Source of the DNA: Ahniella sp.
GTDB lineage: Bacteria > Pseudomonadota > Gammaproteobacteria > Xanthomonadales > Ahniellaceae
Length of the DNA stretch: 64,000 nucleotides
Reading direction: 5' to 3'
Assembly: GCA_016712105.1 (NCBI GenBank)
Contig: JADJRU010000001.1
Coordinates: forward strand, 434,001 to 498,000
Positions 37,106-45,567 of the stretch are shown here, piece after piece (within the stretch, counting starts at the first letter, position 1; the number at the start of each line of letters is the position of its first letter). A program made the position numbers and the translations under genes. The notes beneath the pieces were generated by a model that was not told where the DNA came from, made no database searches, and saw nothing but the letters and a program-made list of their open reading frames with translations.

Positions 37106-37948
37106 TCAACGAAACGATGCGTAGGCGGCCATGACCACGCCAACGTCCATCTGCGGGTGCTTGGCTTGATATCGTTGCATCAATGCAACACCACGTTGGT
37201 CACCGCGCTCGACGGCAACGAACATGCCCGCCGCAGCCGACTCAGGTGATTTGGGATAACTCAACTCCGAATAAACATATCCGAGCAGGTACCCTGCAAA
37301 CGGCGACTTGTTGGTAGCCTGGACTTTTGGCGCCAATTCACTTGCTTTCATGGCCATTCGTGGCCCGTTCGACTTCTCGTAGGCATCGGGGTTTTGCTCT
37401 CGAATCGACGCCAATTCCGCGCTGTTGCTCACCATTCGATCCAGATAGAACGCCTGGGCTTTCTGGTTGCCGCCTTCAGCCATGATGCGCAACGCGTCAT
37501 CACTCATGTCTTTCGCCTGAAGCCATTCTTCTGCGGTCGGAAAGCCCTGGGCAACCATGGTCTTGAGCATCTGCGGATTGTCGAAAGAAAGCGATCCGAA
37601 ATACCGCGCATTCACTGCTCGAAGGTGTCGCGCCTGCTCCGGCGATACAGTGGCCAACAACTGCTGCCAATTGGTCGCAGTGATCCGGTATTTGCCTTGG
37701 AGAAACCGATGCTGCATCGGCACAACCAACTCTGCATCCGAGGCAACCAAGTCCGACTGCAGTGCTACACCAACAGTGTCGGGTCCGCTTCGTTCGGCCG
37801 CATTGGGTTCATTGGCTAGCTCGGTGTGCAACCGTGCTTCGGGTTGATTGATCGATGAGGCTTCTGCATCGCGAAGCGTCGTGTGAAGAATCACACCGGC
37901 GCAGACGAGCGCGCCCAACACTAAGCAGCTCTTGTTAATCATCGTCAT
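37106..37948 (-). CDS. Membrane-anchored protein of unknown function, Sel1-like
   Basis: 280 residues; the ATG at 37948 has GGAGG eight bases upstream and begins one base after the stop of the phospholipase-like gene, so the two are one transcript. An N-terminal hydrophobic segment (SCLVLGALVCAGVILHTTL) anchors or exports it. The C-terminal half has short helical repeats (NGPRMAMKASELAPKVQ, FAGYLLGYVYSELSYPKSPE, GMFVAVERGDQRGVALMQRY) like Sel1 repeats. A link to the neighbouring secreted phospholipase, such as an immunity or delivery partner, is possible but not shown. Confidence 0.55.
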   Translation of the reverse strand: MTMINKSCLVLGALVCAGVILHTTLRDAEASSINQPEARLHTELANEPNAAERSGPDTVGVALQSDLVASDAELVVPMQHRFLQGKYRITATNWQQLLATVSPEQARHLRAVNARYFGSLSFDNPQMLKTMVAQGFPTAEEWLQAKDMSDDALRIMAEGGNQKAQAFYLDRMVSNSAELASIREQNPDAYEKSNGPRMAMKASELAPKVQATNKSPFAGYLLGYVYSELSYPKSPESAAAGMFVAVERGDQRGVALMQRYQAKHPQMDVGVVMAAYASFR

Positions 37949-37949
37949 C

Positions 37950-38669
37950 TCAGCCTCCACAGCCGTTTTCGCGCATATCGGATGCCCAGAGAGCACAGGC
38001 ACGCGCATTGACCGAATTGGTGTAGGCGGTTTGGGATGCGCCGGTATTGCTCACCGCACCATGGTACAGACCCGCGAACCCAAGACAATTGTTGTTTGCC
38101 GACGAAGCACCGCCACAAGCATTGATCATGTCCTGGCGGAACTGGAAGTCACATCCCGCTTTCGGATTCGCCGATGCCCAGCAGAGATCATGGGCGTTGC
38201 ACGCAGACAGAAAGCTGACGCCAGCGAACGGCGCGTTCTGATTCCCAGAGTAGGTCGGACGCGTAACGATCTCCAGAAAGACGTCGGTGAAGACGTTCGC
38301 CAATCCGCCGGTACCACAACCATTCGGCTGCCAATTGTTTCCGATGCCAGGTGACGGAGGCGGATTCGATGCACTGCAGCCCGCCGGTTTTGCCTGCCGC
38401 AATTCCTGGCACATCTGCCCCGGATCAACCTCAACATCTTCCGGGAGCATCTGATACTCGTACATTTCCTGATAGAGGCCCTGCCCTCTTTGCTGAAGGT
38501 CGGCAAGGACACCCGCACAGGCATCACCACGGCAGAGGATGTTTCCACCGCCCACGCGACTCCCAACCACAACGACTGGCGGCAGTTGGACAACCTGCGC
38601 CAGAACGTCCGAACAGATCATTGCCGCCATGGATGCGGCAATGAACAGCAGCTTTTTTGTTTGAAACAT
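37950..38669 (-). CDS. Secreted phospholipase A2-like protein
   Basis: 239 residues from the ATG at 38669, with a GGGAGAAGAAG binding site. Signal peptide FIAASMAAMICSDVLAQ. The C-terminal part carries the phospholipase A2 active-site signature, ACNAHDLCWASANPKAGCDF (C-x2-HD-x-C), preceded by a Gly-rich loop PNGCGTGGLANVF that resembles the Ca-binding loop. Many Cys residues suggest disulfides in the periplasm or outside. PLA2 enzymes hydrolyse the sn-2 ester of phospholipids. The N-terminal 90 residues are family-unknown. It is translated together with the next gene. Confidence 0.68.
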   Translation of the reverse strand: MFQTKKLLFIAASMAAMICSDVLAQVVQLPPVVVVGSRVGGGNILCRGDACAGVLADLQQRGQGLYQEMYEYQMLPEDVEVDPGQMCQELRQAKPAGCSASNPPPSPGIGNNWQPNGCGTGGLANVFTDVFLEIVTRPTYSGNQNAPFAGVSFLSACNAHDLCWASANPKAGCDFQFRQDMINACGGASSANNNCLGFAGLYHGAVSNTGASQTAYTNSVNARACALWASDMRENGCGG

Positions 38670-38679
38670 TCTTCTTCTC

Positions 38680-38927
38680 CCAGTGTTTTCTTGATGATCG
38701 GCTGTTGTGTTGTCGTGCCGACTTCCAGGAAGGCTTCGATGTCTTTCCCTAGGCCAGCCCGGAGTTGCGTGCACATGTTTTTCAAGGATCACGGTCGGAT
38801 CCCACGCACGAGATGTCGGCTCATGGGCGACCAACTCCTGCGTCTGGTCGCCGTTCAGTGACTCTTGAAGTGCTCCGCCAACCAGAGCGCAGGAAACAAG
38901 CCCGCCTGCGATCAGGCTCCAAGGCAT
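38680..38927 (-). pseudogene. Possible remnant of a small membrane/secreted protein gene
   Basis: The frame that enters the phospholipase gene from upstream reads MPWSLIAGGLVSCALVGGAL and QESLNGDQTQELVAHEPTSR, which looks like real protein with a hydrophobic N-terminus, and in-frame codons continue upstream to a stop near 38990 (STFVWIGEYFITLTTQANDA). Near 38775 the sense seems to pass to another frame (MCTQLRAGLGKDIEAFLEVG). A GGGTGTCC repeat trace lies at 39006. I take it for a decayed gene. Confidence 0.35.
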
Positions 38928-39064
38928 CGCATCATTTGCTTGCGTGGTCAGCGTGATGAAGTACTCGCCGATCCAGACAAAAGTCGATCAATCTGCACAC
39001 GAATTGGGTGTCCCTCATTTTAAGGGCGCAGCTCGACTTGATGCCGGCCCGCAGGGGAGAAGAT

Positions 39065-39094
39065 CAGGCGAGGCATGTTCAGATGCCTCGCCTG
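39065..39094. terminator. Perfect 12-bp stem-loop, possible bidirectional terminator
   Basis: CAGGCGAGGCAT and ATGCCTCGCCTG are separated by the six bases GTTCAG. No T tract on either side, so Rho-independent activity is uncertain; it separates the divergently placed remnant and the cyclase gene. Confidence 0.4.
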
Positions 39095-39258
39095 TCTAGA
39101 AGGACATCGGTGAGCGTTTGCACGGTTCATGCACCGTCGCATCGCGGCTGAAGCCGCGGTGCGGCCAGTGTTTATGCCCGACCGGACTTCCCGTCCGACT
39201 CGGCGCCGCTACACTCCGCAGGTCGATCACGACGGCCGTTTCCGGGACGGGCTGCTTC

Positions 39259-41018
39259 ATGACGTTAACTCGCTCCAACTCCGATTCACCGAGAACCCTT
39301 GGTTCTTGGGTTCAGTGCTGTGCGCTCTGGTGTTTGCTGACGATCGTGAGCGCAGGCTTCGCCTGTGCGGCACCCCTCACCCTGGAAGACAGCACGCTGA
39401 GTCACGACGCATGGCCCCATGTCCGCGTGTTGAGTGACCCGGATCGGACCATCGGCGCTACCGAAGCGCTCCGGCGACTGCCGGAGTTCACGCAACCGGC
39501 TTCCCCCCATTCCGGCATGGGTTTTCGTGATGACGCGATGTGGTTTCACATTCCGGTCTTCACTGCGGCCGATTCGGACGGTCGCTGGGTCATGGAAATC
39601 GACTACGCGCTGTTGAACAGGATCGAAGTCTTCCTGGCCCGCGAAGGTCAAGCCGAACCCATCGCGACCATGGGCAGCCTGTTGCCATTCCGTGATCGAC
39701 CGCTGGGGTCACGCACCCGGCAGTGATGCTGGATCTGGTGCCCGGACAAACCGTGGACGTCCTGTTCCGCGTGGACACACGCAGTTCGATCATCGTGCCG
39801 GTTCAATTCCTGAAGCCCGCAGCGTTCCACTCGCGCGCCAATCACGAGTTTCTGCTGCAGGGCATCCTGATCGCAATCGGCCTTTGCCTGCTGGTCTACA
39901 GCCTCCAGCAGTGGCTCAATCTGAAAGACATTGTCTACGCCAAGTATGCGGCAGTGATTGTCTGCCACCTGCTGTTCAGCATGCATCTGTTTGGCCTGGG
40001 GGCCATCTATCTCTGGACGGACCGACCGTGGATCGAAGTCCACATGGCGGGGCTCTCCTTGTTGATGGTTTCGGCCACACTGGCGCTGTTCGTCGAGGCT
40101 GTGCTCGCCGACGATCTGCATCGGTACGAGCGTCTCGCGCTGAAAGTGCTTGCCGGGCTGCTCGTACTATTTGCGCTGGTGTTCGCGCTCGACCTGATGA
40201 ACAACCGCTTGTTGGGAGTGGTCTCTGCCGTGTTCGGGCTGATGCCGGCACTGATCGGTCTTCGTGGCGCCCTCGCCCGCGTCCGGCGTGGCGACAATGT
40301 CGGCACCTATTTCATCGTCGCCTGGGCCGGTTACTTTTTGACTGGCGTGATCTTCTCACTGACCATCAACGGCCGCATCGGCGTCAATTTCTGGACGCTG
40401 CATGCACTGCAGTTCGGTGCCACGTTCGACATGCTGTTGTTCATGCGGATCGTCGTGCTGCGCACTGCTGCAGAACACCGGGTGGCGCAGATCGCCCGGC
40501 ACGAACGCGACATGATGAAGTCACTTGCGAACACCGATTCGCTGACGGCACTCAAGAATCGGCGCGGACTCAATGAGGCACTCGCCACTTCGTACCGATG
40601 GCGACCAGCGATCGGTTGCTGGCGCTGTACATGCTGGATCTCGATGGTTTCAAGCCGGTCAATGACCAATTCGGTCATGACGTGGGCGACGAATTGTTGA
40701 TCAGCATTGCCAGCAGACTGACTGCCGCCGTTGGTCCGCAGGATATCGTGGCGCGTGTGTGGCGACGAGTTCGTGGTCGTCCGGACCGATCTGATCAACG
40801 AAGGCAAAGCCGCAGATTTCGGGACCCGTCTGCTCGAGGTGTTCCAGGCGCCTTTCCAACACGGTTCGCACCACAGCAAGGTGGGCGTGACCATCGGTTA
40901 TGTGATGGCTCCCCAGGACGGTACACAAACCGCGCTGTTGCTCAAGGCTGCCGATGCGGCGATGTATACGGGCAAGCAGCTGGGCAAAGGGGTTGTGGTG
41001 CGCGGCGAGGCGCACTGA
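39259..41018 (+). CDS. 7TMR-DISM diguanylate cyclase (GGDEF), frameshifted
   Basis: About 585 residues when joined. Start ATG 39259 with signal region LWCLLTIVSAGFACA. Residues about 30-165 form the extracellular 7TMR-DISM sensor (DAMWFHIPVF, ALLNRIEVFLA). Seven membrane helices follow (FLLQGILIAIGLCLLVYSLQ onward), then ANTDSLTALKNRRGLNEAL, the usual start of a GGDEF domain, MLDLDGFKPVNDQFGHDVGD and a signature reading CGDEFVVV. Frame breaks lie near 39718, 40595 and 40750; the last falls on the first signature residue, so GGDEF is the likely true reading. It should make cyclic di-GMP in response to a periplasmic ligand. Confidence 0.82.
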
Positions 41019-41024
41019 ACCTGC

Positions 41025-41618
41025 TCAGGGTTCGAATCCATCCCCGAAGATTCGGGCCTCGATCAATGCTGGCGTGATGATGGCGCCGCCGCTGTCCTCG
41101 AAGCACCATCCGTGAATCGTGGCTGGAAATCCCAAGGGTGCCGTGGTGGTCAGCAACACCCAGCCGTACCGGATCTCGGTTCCGGGTTCGAGACGGAAAC
41201 GCACGCCCAGATACCCCGTCGCACCGGCCTGCCAGACGCTGGTGTCGCCAGTGAATGCAGCACGCGTGAACAACGACGACGGCCCGATGACCGCGCCCGA
41301 TCCAAGCAGCGCATAGGTGTCGCCCGCACTGGCTACCCCGGCGCCGTTGTTCGCCGCTGAGCCCCAATAGAACTTGAGTTGATCACTCGGCACGCTGTTG
41401 GCGGAGGCATAGATGTCGATATCGAAACCGGGAACGCTGGCTTCAGTTTGGCCAGAGACCGAGTTGACCAAGTTGACGTACAGCCCTTCCGTCGTTGCGG
41501 GCACATCGAGTTCGGCGCCTGGTACACATTGTTCTGCGGCCATGGCTTGGGATGCCGCCATGGCCTGCACCAGCAACAATCCGGGCACAGAGAAGGAACA
41601 ACTGGATTTCTTCAACAT
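41025..41618 (-). CDS. Small secreted protein ending in DGFEP
   Basis: 197 residues from the ATG at 41618, with signal peptide LLLVQAMAASQAMAAEQC. The mature protein (VPATTEGLYVNLVNSVSGQT, DIDIYASANSVPSDQLKFYW, VRFRLEPGTEIRYGWVLLTT) is a beta-rich domain that resembles the exported DUF/PEP-CTERM-like lectin folds seen in such bacteria. It ends IEARIFGDGFEP, one of the clearest examples of the tag. It converges on the cyclase gene with six bases between stops. Confidence 0.65.
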   Translation of the reverse strand: MLKKSSCSFSVPGLLLVQAMAASQAMAAEQCVPGAELDVPATTEGLYVNLVNSVSGQTEASVPGFDIDIYASANSVPSDQLKFYWGSAANNGAGVASAGDTYALLGSGAVIGPSSLFTRAAFTGDTSVWQAGATGYLGVRFRLEPGTEIRYGWVLLTTTAPLGFPATIHGWCFEDSGGAIITPALIEARIFGDGFEP

Positions 41619-41795
41619 TGCGGTCTCTTGGGATCCATCCTGGCGGCGCAACCACTTTACCGGCTTGCGCACACTCGACGAAATCCGGGAGCCGGGCCGT
41701 GATCGGGTCGCTCCAGAAACCCGCCCCCAGAATCCATGTATTTCGTCGAGACTGCAGCACGTTTTCCTGCTCCGCGTCGCAACAGCAGCCATGGA

Positions 41796-42272
41796 TCAAG
41801 ACCCCGAGGATTCTCGCTTCGGGGAAACCTTTGATCCGATCGGAGCCATTGCGCGAACAAACAGGTGATCCAGTGAAAACCAGCCAGGTCCGCGTATCAC
41901 CAGCCAAAGGAACAGCATGGCCCAGGTACCATGGGTTGGCCAGGCATCAGGATAGACGAGGCACTGGATGATCAGGGTCATTCCGAGTAATGCCAACGCA
42001 GAGAACCGTGTCGCCAGTCCGAGCACCAGAAGCAAGGGGAACAGGTGCTCCGAAATGGCAGCAAGATGTGCAGCCAGATTCGGGTCCAGGAATGGCAGTT
42101 GATACTCTTCCTGGAACAGGTACAAGGCCGAATCATTCAAGGCCCATCCTTCAACCTTGGTCTGCCCTGATTGCCAGAACAGTGCTGCCGGGAACAGTCG
42201 TGAGCCAAGCAGTAGCAATGACTCGGGAAATCGACGCAAGAGTGCGCTCGTCTTCAGGGCAAGAATCTTCAT
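41796..42272 (-). CDS. DoxX-family membrane protein of the bufferin operon
   Basis: 158 residues from ATG 42272 with four membrane helices (ESLLLLGSRLFPAALFWQSG, HLFPLLLVLGLATRFSALAL, LGMTLIIQCLVYP, AMLFLWLVIRGPGW). DoxX proteins are frequent last members of DUF2282/DUF692/DUF2063 operons, as here, where it follows BufC by 22 bases. Its exact role in that system is not known; membrane redox or quinone-linked chemistry has been proposed for DoxX relatives in general. Confidence 0.82.
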   Translation of the reverse strand: MKILALKTSALLRRFPESLLLLGSRLFPAALFWQSGQTKVEGWALNDSALYLFQEEYQLPFLDPNLAAHLAAISEHLFPLLLVLGLATRFSALALLGMTLIIQCLVYPDAWPTHGTWAMLFLWLVIRGPGWFSLDHLFVRAMAPIGSKVSPKRESSGS

Positions 42273-42294
42273 GTTGTGTGGGTCTCTTTGGGTG

Positions 42295-43053
42295 TCAGTG
42301 TTCAAGCGCCACAATCAGTCCATCGACGATCAGGGATGTGATCGCGCTGGCGGCGTCGAAATGGGGTCCTTTGTTTCCGTTCTGCGCAGGGCGTCGCCAA
42401 ATGACCAGCCACCGGCCAGTTTGCTGACGCACCGCCGCTTCACCTTGGGTGAGCTGACGCTGCTTGACGTCCAGGTCAACTCGCCAGATCTGGACGGACT
42501 CGGCGTACCAGCCCTCTTCTCTCGGTGGATTCGCACCCGGTTGTTGGCGACACCACAGTGACCATGCCGGGTGCGGCGATTCAATGATTCGCAAGGATGG
42601 GTGCAGCCTTGGCATCGAGCTCATCAGCGTTTCGATCGGCCATGTCTGAAGCTGCCTCGCCGTCAGCGCCACCGCGTCTGTGGCGTGGTAAGCCTCACGT
42701 CGCGCCCAATCGATTCGCGCGACATCACCCAACCATGGCCAGGCGGATAGCGGCGGGAACCCTTCCAAAAAGTCCGGAAACGCTGGGCTGTACTCCTGCA
42801 TTACGGGCGACCGAGGTGGATTGTCCCGGATGAATTCGGCGGCCAATGCATCGAAATAGGTGTCACCTACGGCATTCACCACAGCCGGATAAGCGGTGCG
42901 TAGCGTGTCCGTCAGCCCAATTCGCGTGGTGTGGCGATGCACCCGAAGCGCGCGTGGACCTGGGCATCGCTTGGAAAAATGCGCCAGAACCATCGGCTCC
43001 GCATCGAGCAAGGCAGACACAAATCGGAGAACAGAGCTGCGTTCATGAATCAT
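42295..43053 (-). CDS. bufC: BufC/HvfC-like DUF2063 partner protein
   Basis: 252 residues. The N-terminal 90 residues are the DUF2063 putative DNA-binding domain (PGPRALRVHRHTTRIGLTDT, YPAVVNAVGDTYFDALAAEF), followed by SPAFPDFLEGFPPLSAWPWL, which is diagnostic of the BufC/HvfC family. In bufferin and related systems this protein is thought to recognise the precursor and present it to the MNIO enzyme. Its ATG overlaps the end of the bufB gene by about 11 bases. The frame is intact. Confidence 0.87.
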   Translation of the reverse strand: MIHERSSVLRFVSALLDAEPMVLAHFSKRCPGPRALRVHRHTTRIGLTDTLRTAYPAVVNAVGDTYFDALAAEFIRDNPPRSPVMQEYSPAFPDFLEGFPPLSAWPWLGDVARIDWARREAYHATDAVALTARQLQTWPIETLMSSMPRLHPSLRIIESPHPAWSLWCRQQPGANPPREEGWYAESVQIWRVDLDVKQRQLTQGEAAVRQQTGRWLVIWRRPAQNGNKGPHFDAASAITSLIVDGLIVALEH

Positions 43054-43895
43054 CCCAATTGATCAATGCGTGAACTGCGCTCTGTCGGACACGGTCGATT
43101 TCTGCGGCGAGCACTGGCCAATCCGGCACGTTGTGGTCCCACTCGATCAGGGTCGGACGTGGTCCTGCACGCCTGAGCGCGTCACCGTACAGAGCCAGCA
43201 CCTCCGCCGAAACAGCAGATCCATGGTCATCAATCAGAAGCTCGGTCCCATCGTCAAGCAGACGGCGGCTGTGACCCGCAAGGTGAAATTGCTCGACCGC
43301 ATGGAATGGCAGCCGATCAAGATAAGCCTTTGTGTCTGACGCCATGGTTGTGGCACGACACGGCAACATTGTTGAGGTCCAACAGTAAACCGCACCCGGT
43401 GTGCTGATGCAGGCATTGAGAAATCGGCCTCGGCAATGATCACCCGGCTGCCAGATAGCTGGCCGGATTCTCGATCAACATCCGTCGTCCCAACACCGTC
43501 TGCGCCACGTCTATGTGTTCGGCAATCCGAAGGAACGCAGCGTCATCATAAGTCAGCGGCAACAGATCAGGCAGCCAGAGCCCGTCGTGGCCACTCCAGG
43601 CCAGATGTTCCGAAAACAACTGCGCAGGATGGCGTCGAAGCAACTGTCGCACTCGATCCAAATGCGAAGCATCCGGCGCTTCGGCACCGCCCAGCGACAG
43701 TCCGACCCCATGAATCGTGAGCGGCCATCGTTCGCCCAAAACCTGCAGCTGACGATGTGGGTTCCCGCCCGCGCCAAGATAGTTCTCGGCGTGGACTTCG
43801 AGAAAATCGACCGCCGCCAAGTTATCGGACATCACCGCCTCAAAATGCGCCGGCTTGAATCCGACACCGATCAACAGGGAACTCGTGAAAGACAT
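43043..43895 (-). CDS. bufB: BufB/HvfB MNIO enzyme (DUF692), heavily frameshifted
   Basis: About 284 residues when the frames are joined. DUF692 multinuclear iron oxidases modify Cys residues of precursor peptides. The metal-site elements appear in order across frames: FLEVHAENYLG, IHGVGLSLGG, FSEHLAWSG, RMLIENPASYL, then (frame 2) VIIAEADF, (frame 3) CGLLLDLNNVAVSCHNHG, and (frame 1) AYLDRLPFHAV, FHLAGHS and DDHGSAV. At least three single-base breaks fall between 43340 and 43445. Because sense resumes each time, I take the gene as intact in the organism. The start ATG 43895 lies 20 bases after the bufA stop. Confidence 0.82.
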
Positions 43896-43915
43896 GGCGG
43901 CGATGATTGGCAAAA

Positions 43916-44215
43916 TCAGCGGGACTGGCCGGTCACGGCAATCGGCGAGAACGAGCCCATGCCACGCGGTGTCTCGATACTTGTGCAGGTTCCCTTGGGC
44001 ACCAGCTTCCAGGCGTTACCCTGGTAGTCGGTTTTTGAGGTACCGGCACACGATGTCCCCGGGCCTGCGGCGCAGTCGTTCTGCCCGGCCAATGACACAC
44101 CGAAGCACTTTTCCTTGCCTTGGTTCGAGGGCAGTTCATCGGCCGCAGCAGCCGACAGTGCGAGCGCACTGCCGAGGGCCATTGCCATAATGGTGCTGAA
44201 ATCGCGTCGATTCAT
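43916..44215 (-). CDS. bufA: BufA1-type bufferin precursor (DUF2282)
   Basis: 99 residues from ATG 44215, with a good GGAG site. A Sec signal (TIMAMALGSALALSAAAA) precedes the conserved core EKCFGVSLAGQNDCAAGPG, then TSCAGTSKTDYQGNAWKLVP and KGTCTSIETPRG. The four Cys in the EKC/NDC/SCAG/GTC setting are those of DUF2282 bufferins, whose Cys residues are modified by the BufB-BufC pair into copper-chelating groups and which act in the periplasm against copper stress. It heads the core operon and is separated from the upstream YHS gene by a hairpin. Confidence 0.88.
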   Translation of the reverse strand: MNRRDFSTIMAMALGSALALSAAAADELPSNQGKEKCFGVSLAGQNDCAAGPGTSCAGTSKTDYQGNAWKLVPKGTCTSIETPRGMGSFSPIAVTGQSR

Positions 44216-44246
44216 GTGGAAACTCCAGGAGTGGAAGTGAATGCGC

Positions 44247-44264
44247 GGCGGCCTCAGGGCCGCC
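44247..44264 (-). other. Hairpin between YHS gene and bufA
   Basis: GGCGGCC-TCAG-GGCCGCC forms a perfect seven-pair stem directly after the YHS stop and 32 bases before the bufA start. It might end part of the upstream transcript or stabilise the bufA mRNA. No T tract. Confidence 0.4.
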
Positions 44265-44276
44265 ACGCTCGTTGCC

Positions 44277-44769
44277 TCACAGCGAGGCTGGAGTCTTGTC
44301 CTGGATGACCGGCCAATTGGCGTTGGCCGCGGCAATGTTCCCTTTCACGTCTTCCGACCACTTTTGAACACGTCGGCATTGACGTTCAGGTAGAGCTTGC
44401 CGTCGACGACCTTGAATTGGGTCGGGTCAACATCGAGCTTCTTGCCGAGCGCGGCCCCATGGCGCAGAACCCGCCGACTGGCGCATAACTGGCAGGGTTG
44501 GCCTGGAACAACTTGAGGTTGGCAGACGATGCAAACCGGAATGTCGCGCCGTCATGGGTGGCGCTGAATTGGGCGTCACCAAGCGTCGGCTTGCCGTCGG
44601 TGAAATACGCAACCGGGTCATAGCCGTGCAGGATCACAGCGTCTTCAGTGACATTGATGGCGGCCGCAGATTCGGGATCATAGGCGTAGCTGCTTGATGG
44701 GAAGGAACCGGCGACGACCGACAGGGCCATTGCGGCGCTCAGGCCGAGGGTGCGGAAAAATGCGTTCAT
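44277..44769 (-). CDS. Periplasmic YHS-domain protein, frameshifted
   Basis: About 163 residues when joined. Signal peptide LSAAMALSVVAGSFPSSSYA, then the YHS signature HGYDPVAYFTDGKPTLGD, FRFASSANLKLFQANPASYA and GGFCAMG, a metal-binding fold. The reading leaves frame at about 44460 and resumes as GAALGKKLDVDPTQFKVVDG and LYLNVNADVF, with another one-base break near 44363 (K-WSEDVKGNIAAANANWPVI), ending KTPASL at TGA 44277-44279. YHS proteins with this leader are often found beside metal-handling genes, which suits the bufferin genes downstream. Confidence 0.78.
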
Positions 44770-44830
44770 GAGAATCTCCATTCTGGGTTGTGTGATGGTT
44801 CGAGTGTGCAGCTGGAAAAAAAGGGGGTGC

Positions 44831-45387
44831 TCAGGCAGCGAGGCGCACGCCGCGCGGATGCACATGAGGGAAATCGACTGTCGTCCGGGCGATGTTGTTC
44901 AGGTAGTTGGTGAAGACATTGAGGGCGACATTGGCGACAACTTCGACCACCGCGTCGTGGCCAAAACCGGCCGCCAGAAAACGGGCAAGTTCGGCATCAT
45001 CGATCTGCCCGCGTTTGGCGATCACAACCTGGGTGAACTGCAGCAATGCTTGCACTTTCGGGTCGGCGGAGCGGCCGTCGCGGGCAGCCTCAGTTCGACT
45101 TCATCGAGCTTGGCGACATGTTTGCCAAGATAGCTGTGCGCCGACAGGCAGTATTCACAGCCGTTGGCTTCAGCCGTGGTGAGCGCGATACGCTCTCGGA
45201 CAGCACCGTCCAGGGCCCCGCCGGCGGTCGCGCCGCTCAGACCCAGATAGGCACCAAGACCAGCCGGGCTGTGGGCAAGAACCTTCATGAGATTCGGGAC
45301 CATGCCGATCTGCTGCTTGACGGCAGCGAGCAAAGGCTGGGAGGCGGCAGGTGCCGCGTCAACGGAAGGGATAGGCAAGCGGTTCAT
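44831..45387 (-). CDS. AhpD-like carboxymuconolactone decarboxylase family protein, frameshifted
   Basis: About 185 residues when joined. The N-terminal part MNRLPIPSVDAAPAASQPLL, KQQIGMVPNLMKVLAHSPA and EANGCEYCLSAHSYLG carries the CxxC...H peroxidatic motif of the AhpD branch. The frame breaks near 45060, where ELRLPATAAPP should read ELRLARDGRSADPKVQALLQ; it goes on FTQVVIAKRGQIDDAELARF to 44831. Likely cytoplasmic peroxide or reactive-carbonyl detoxification. It is divergent from the LysR gene across 180 bases and heads the minus-strand genes leading to bufA. Confidence 0.82.
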
Positions 45388-45567
45388 AGGGATGTTCCTT
45401 TGTTGGAGTGGAGGACCGCCGCGGGGGCGATCTCGCCGTGCGTTCGGTGTCGTGCACTCTAGGCAACACGCCTCGGTAGCTGAATCACCGCGACCGACAA
45501 GGCACCCTTGCAAAAACTGGAAAGATCGCACGGTAGACTCACCCAACTCGGGAGATGAGCGAGGCAA

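Noticed and set aside
38505..38515. GGACACCC inside the phospholipase-like gene as a repeat copy
   Set aside because: It lies in coding sequence and the flanking bases do not match the repeat family; chance is enough.
40731..40790. Degenerate CGDEF cyclase signature as evidence of an inactive enzyme
   Set aside because: The frame breaks exactly at the first residue of the signature, so the Cys is probably an indel effect.
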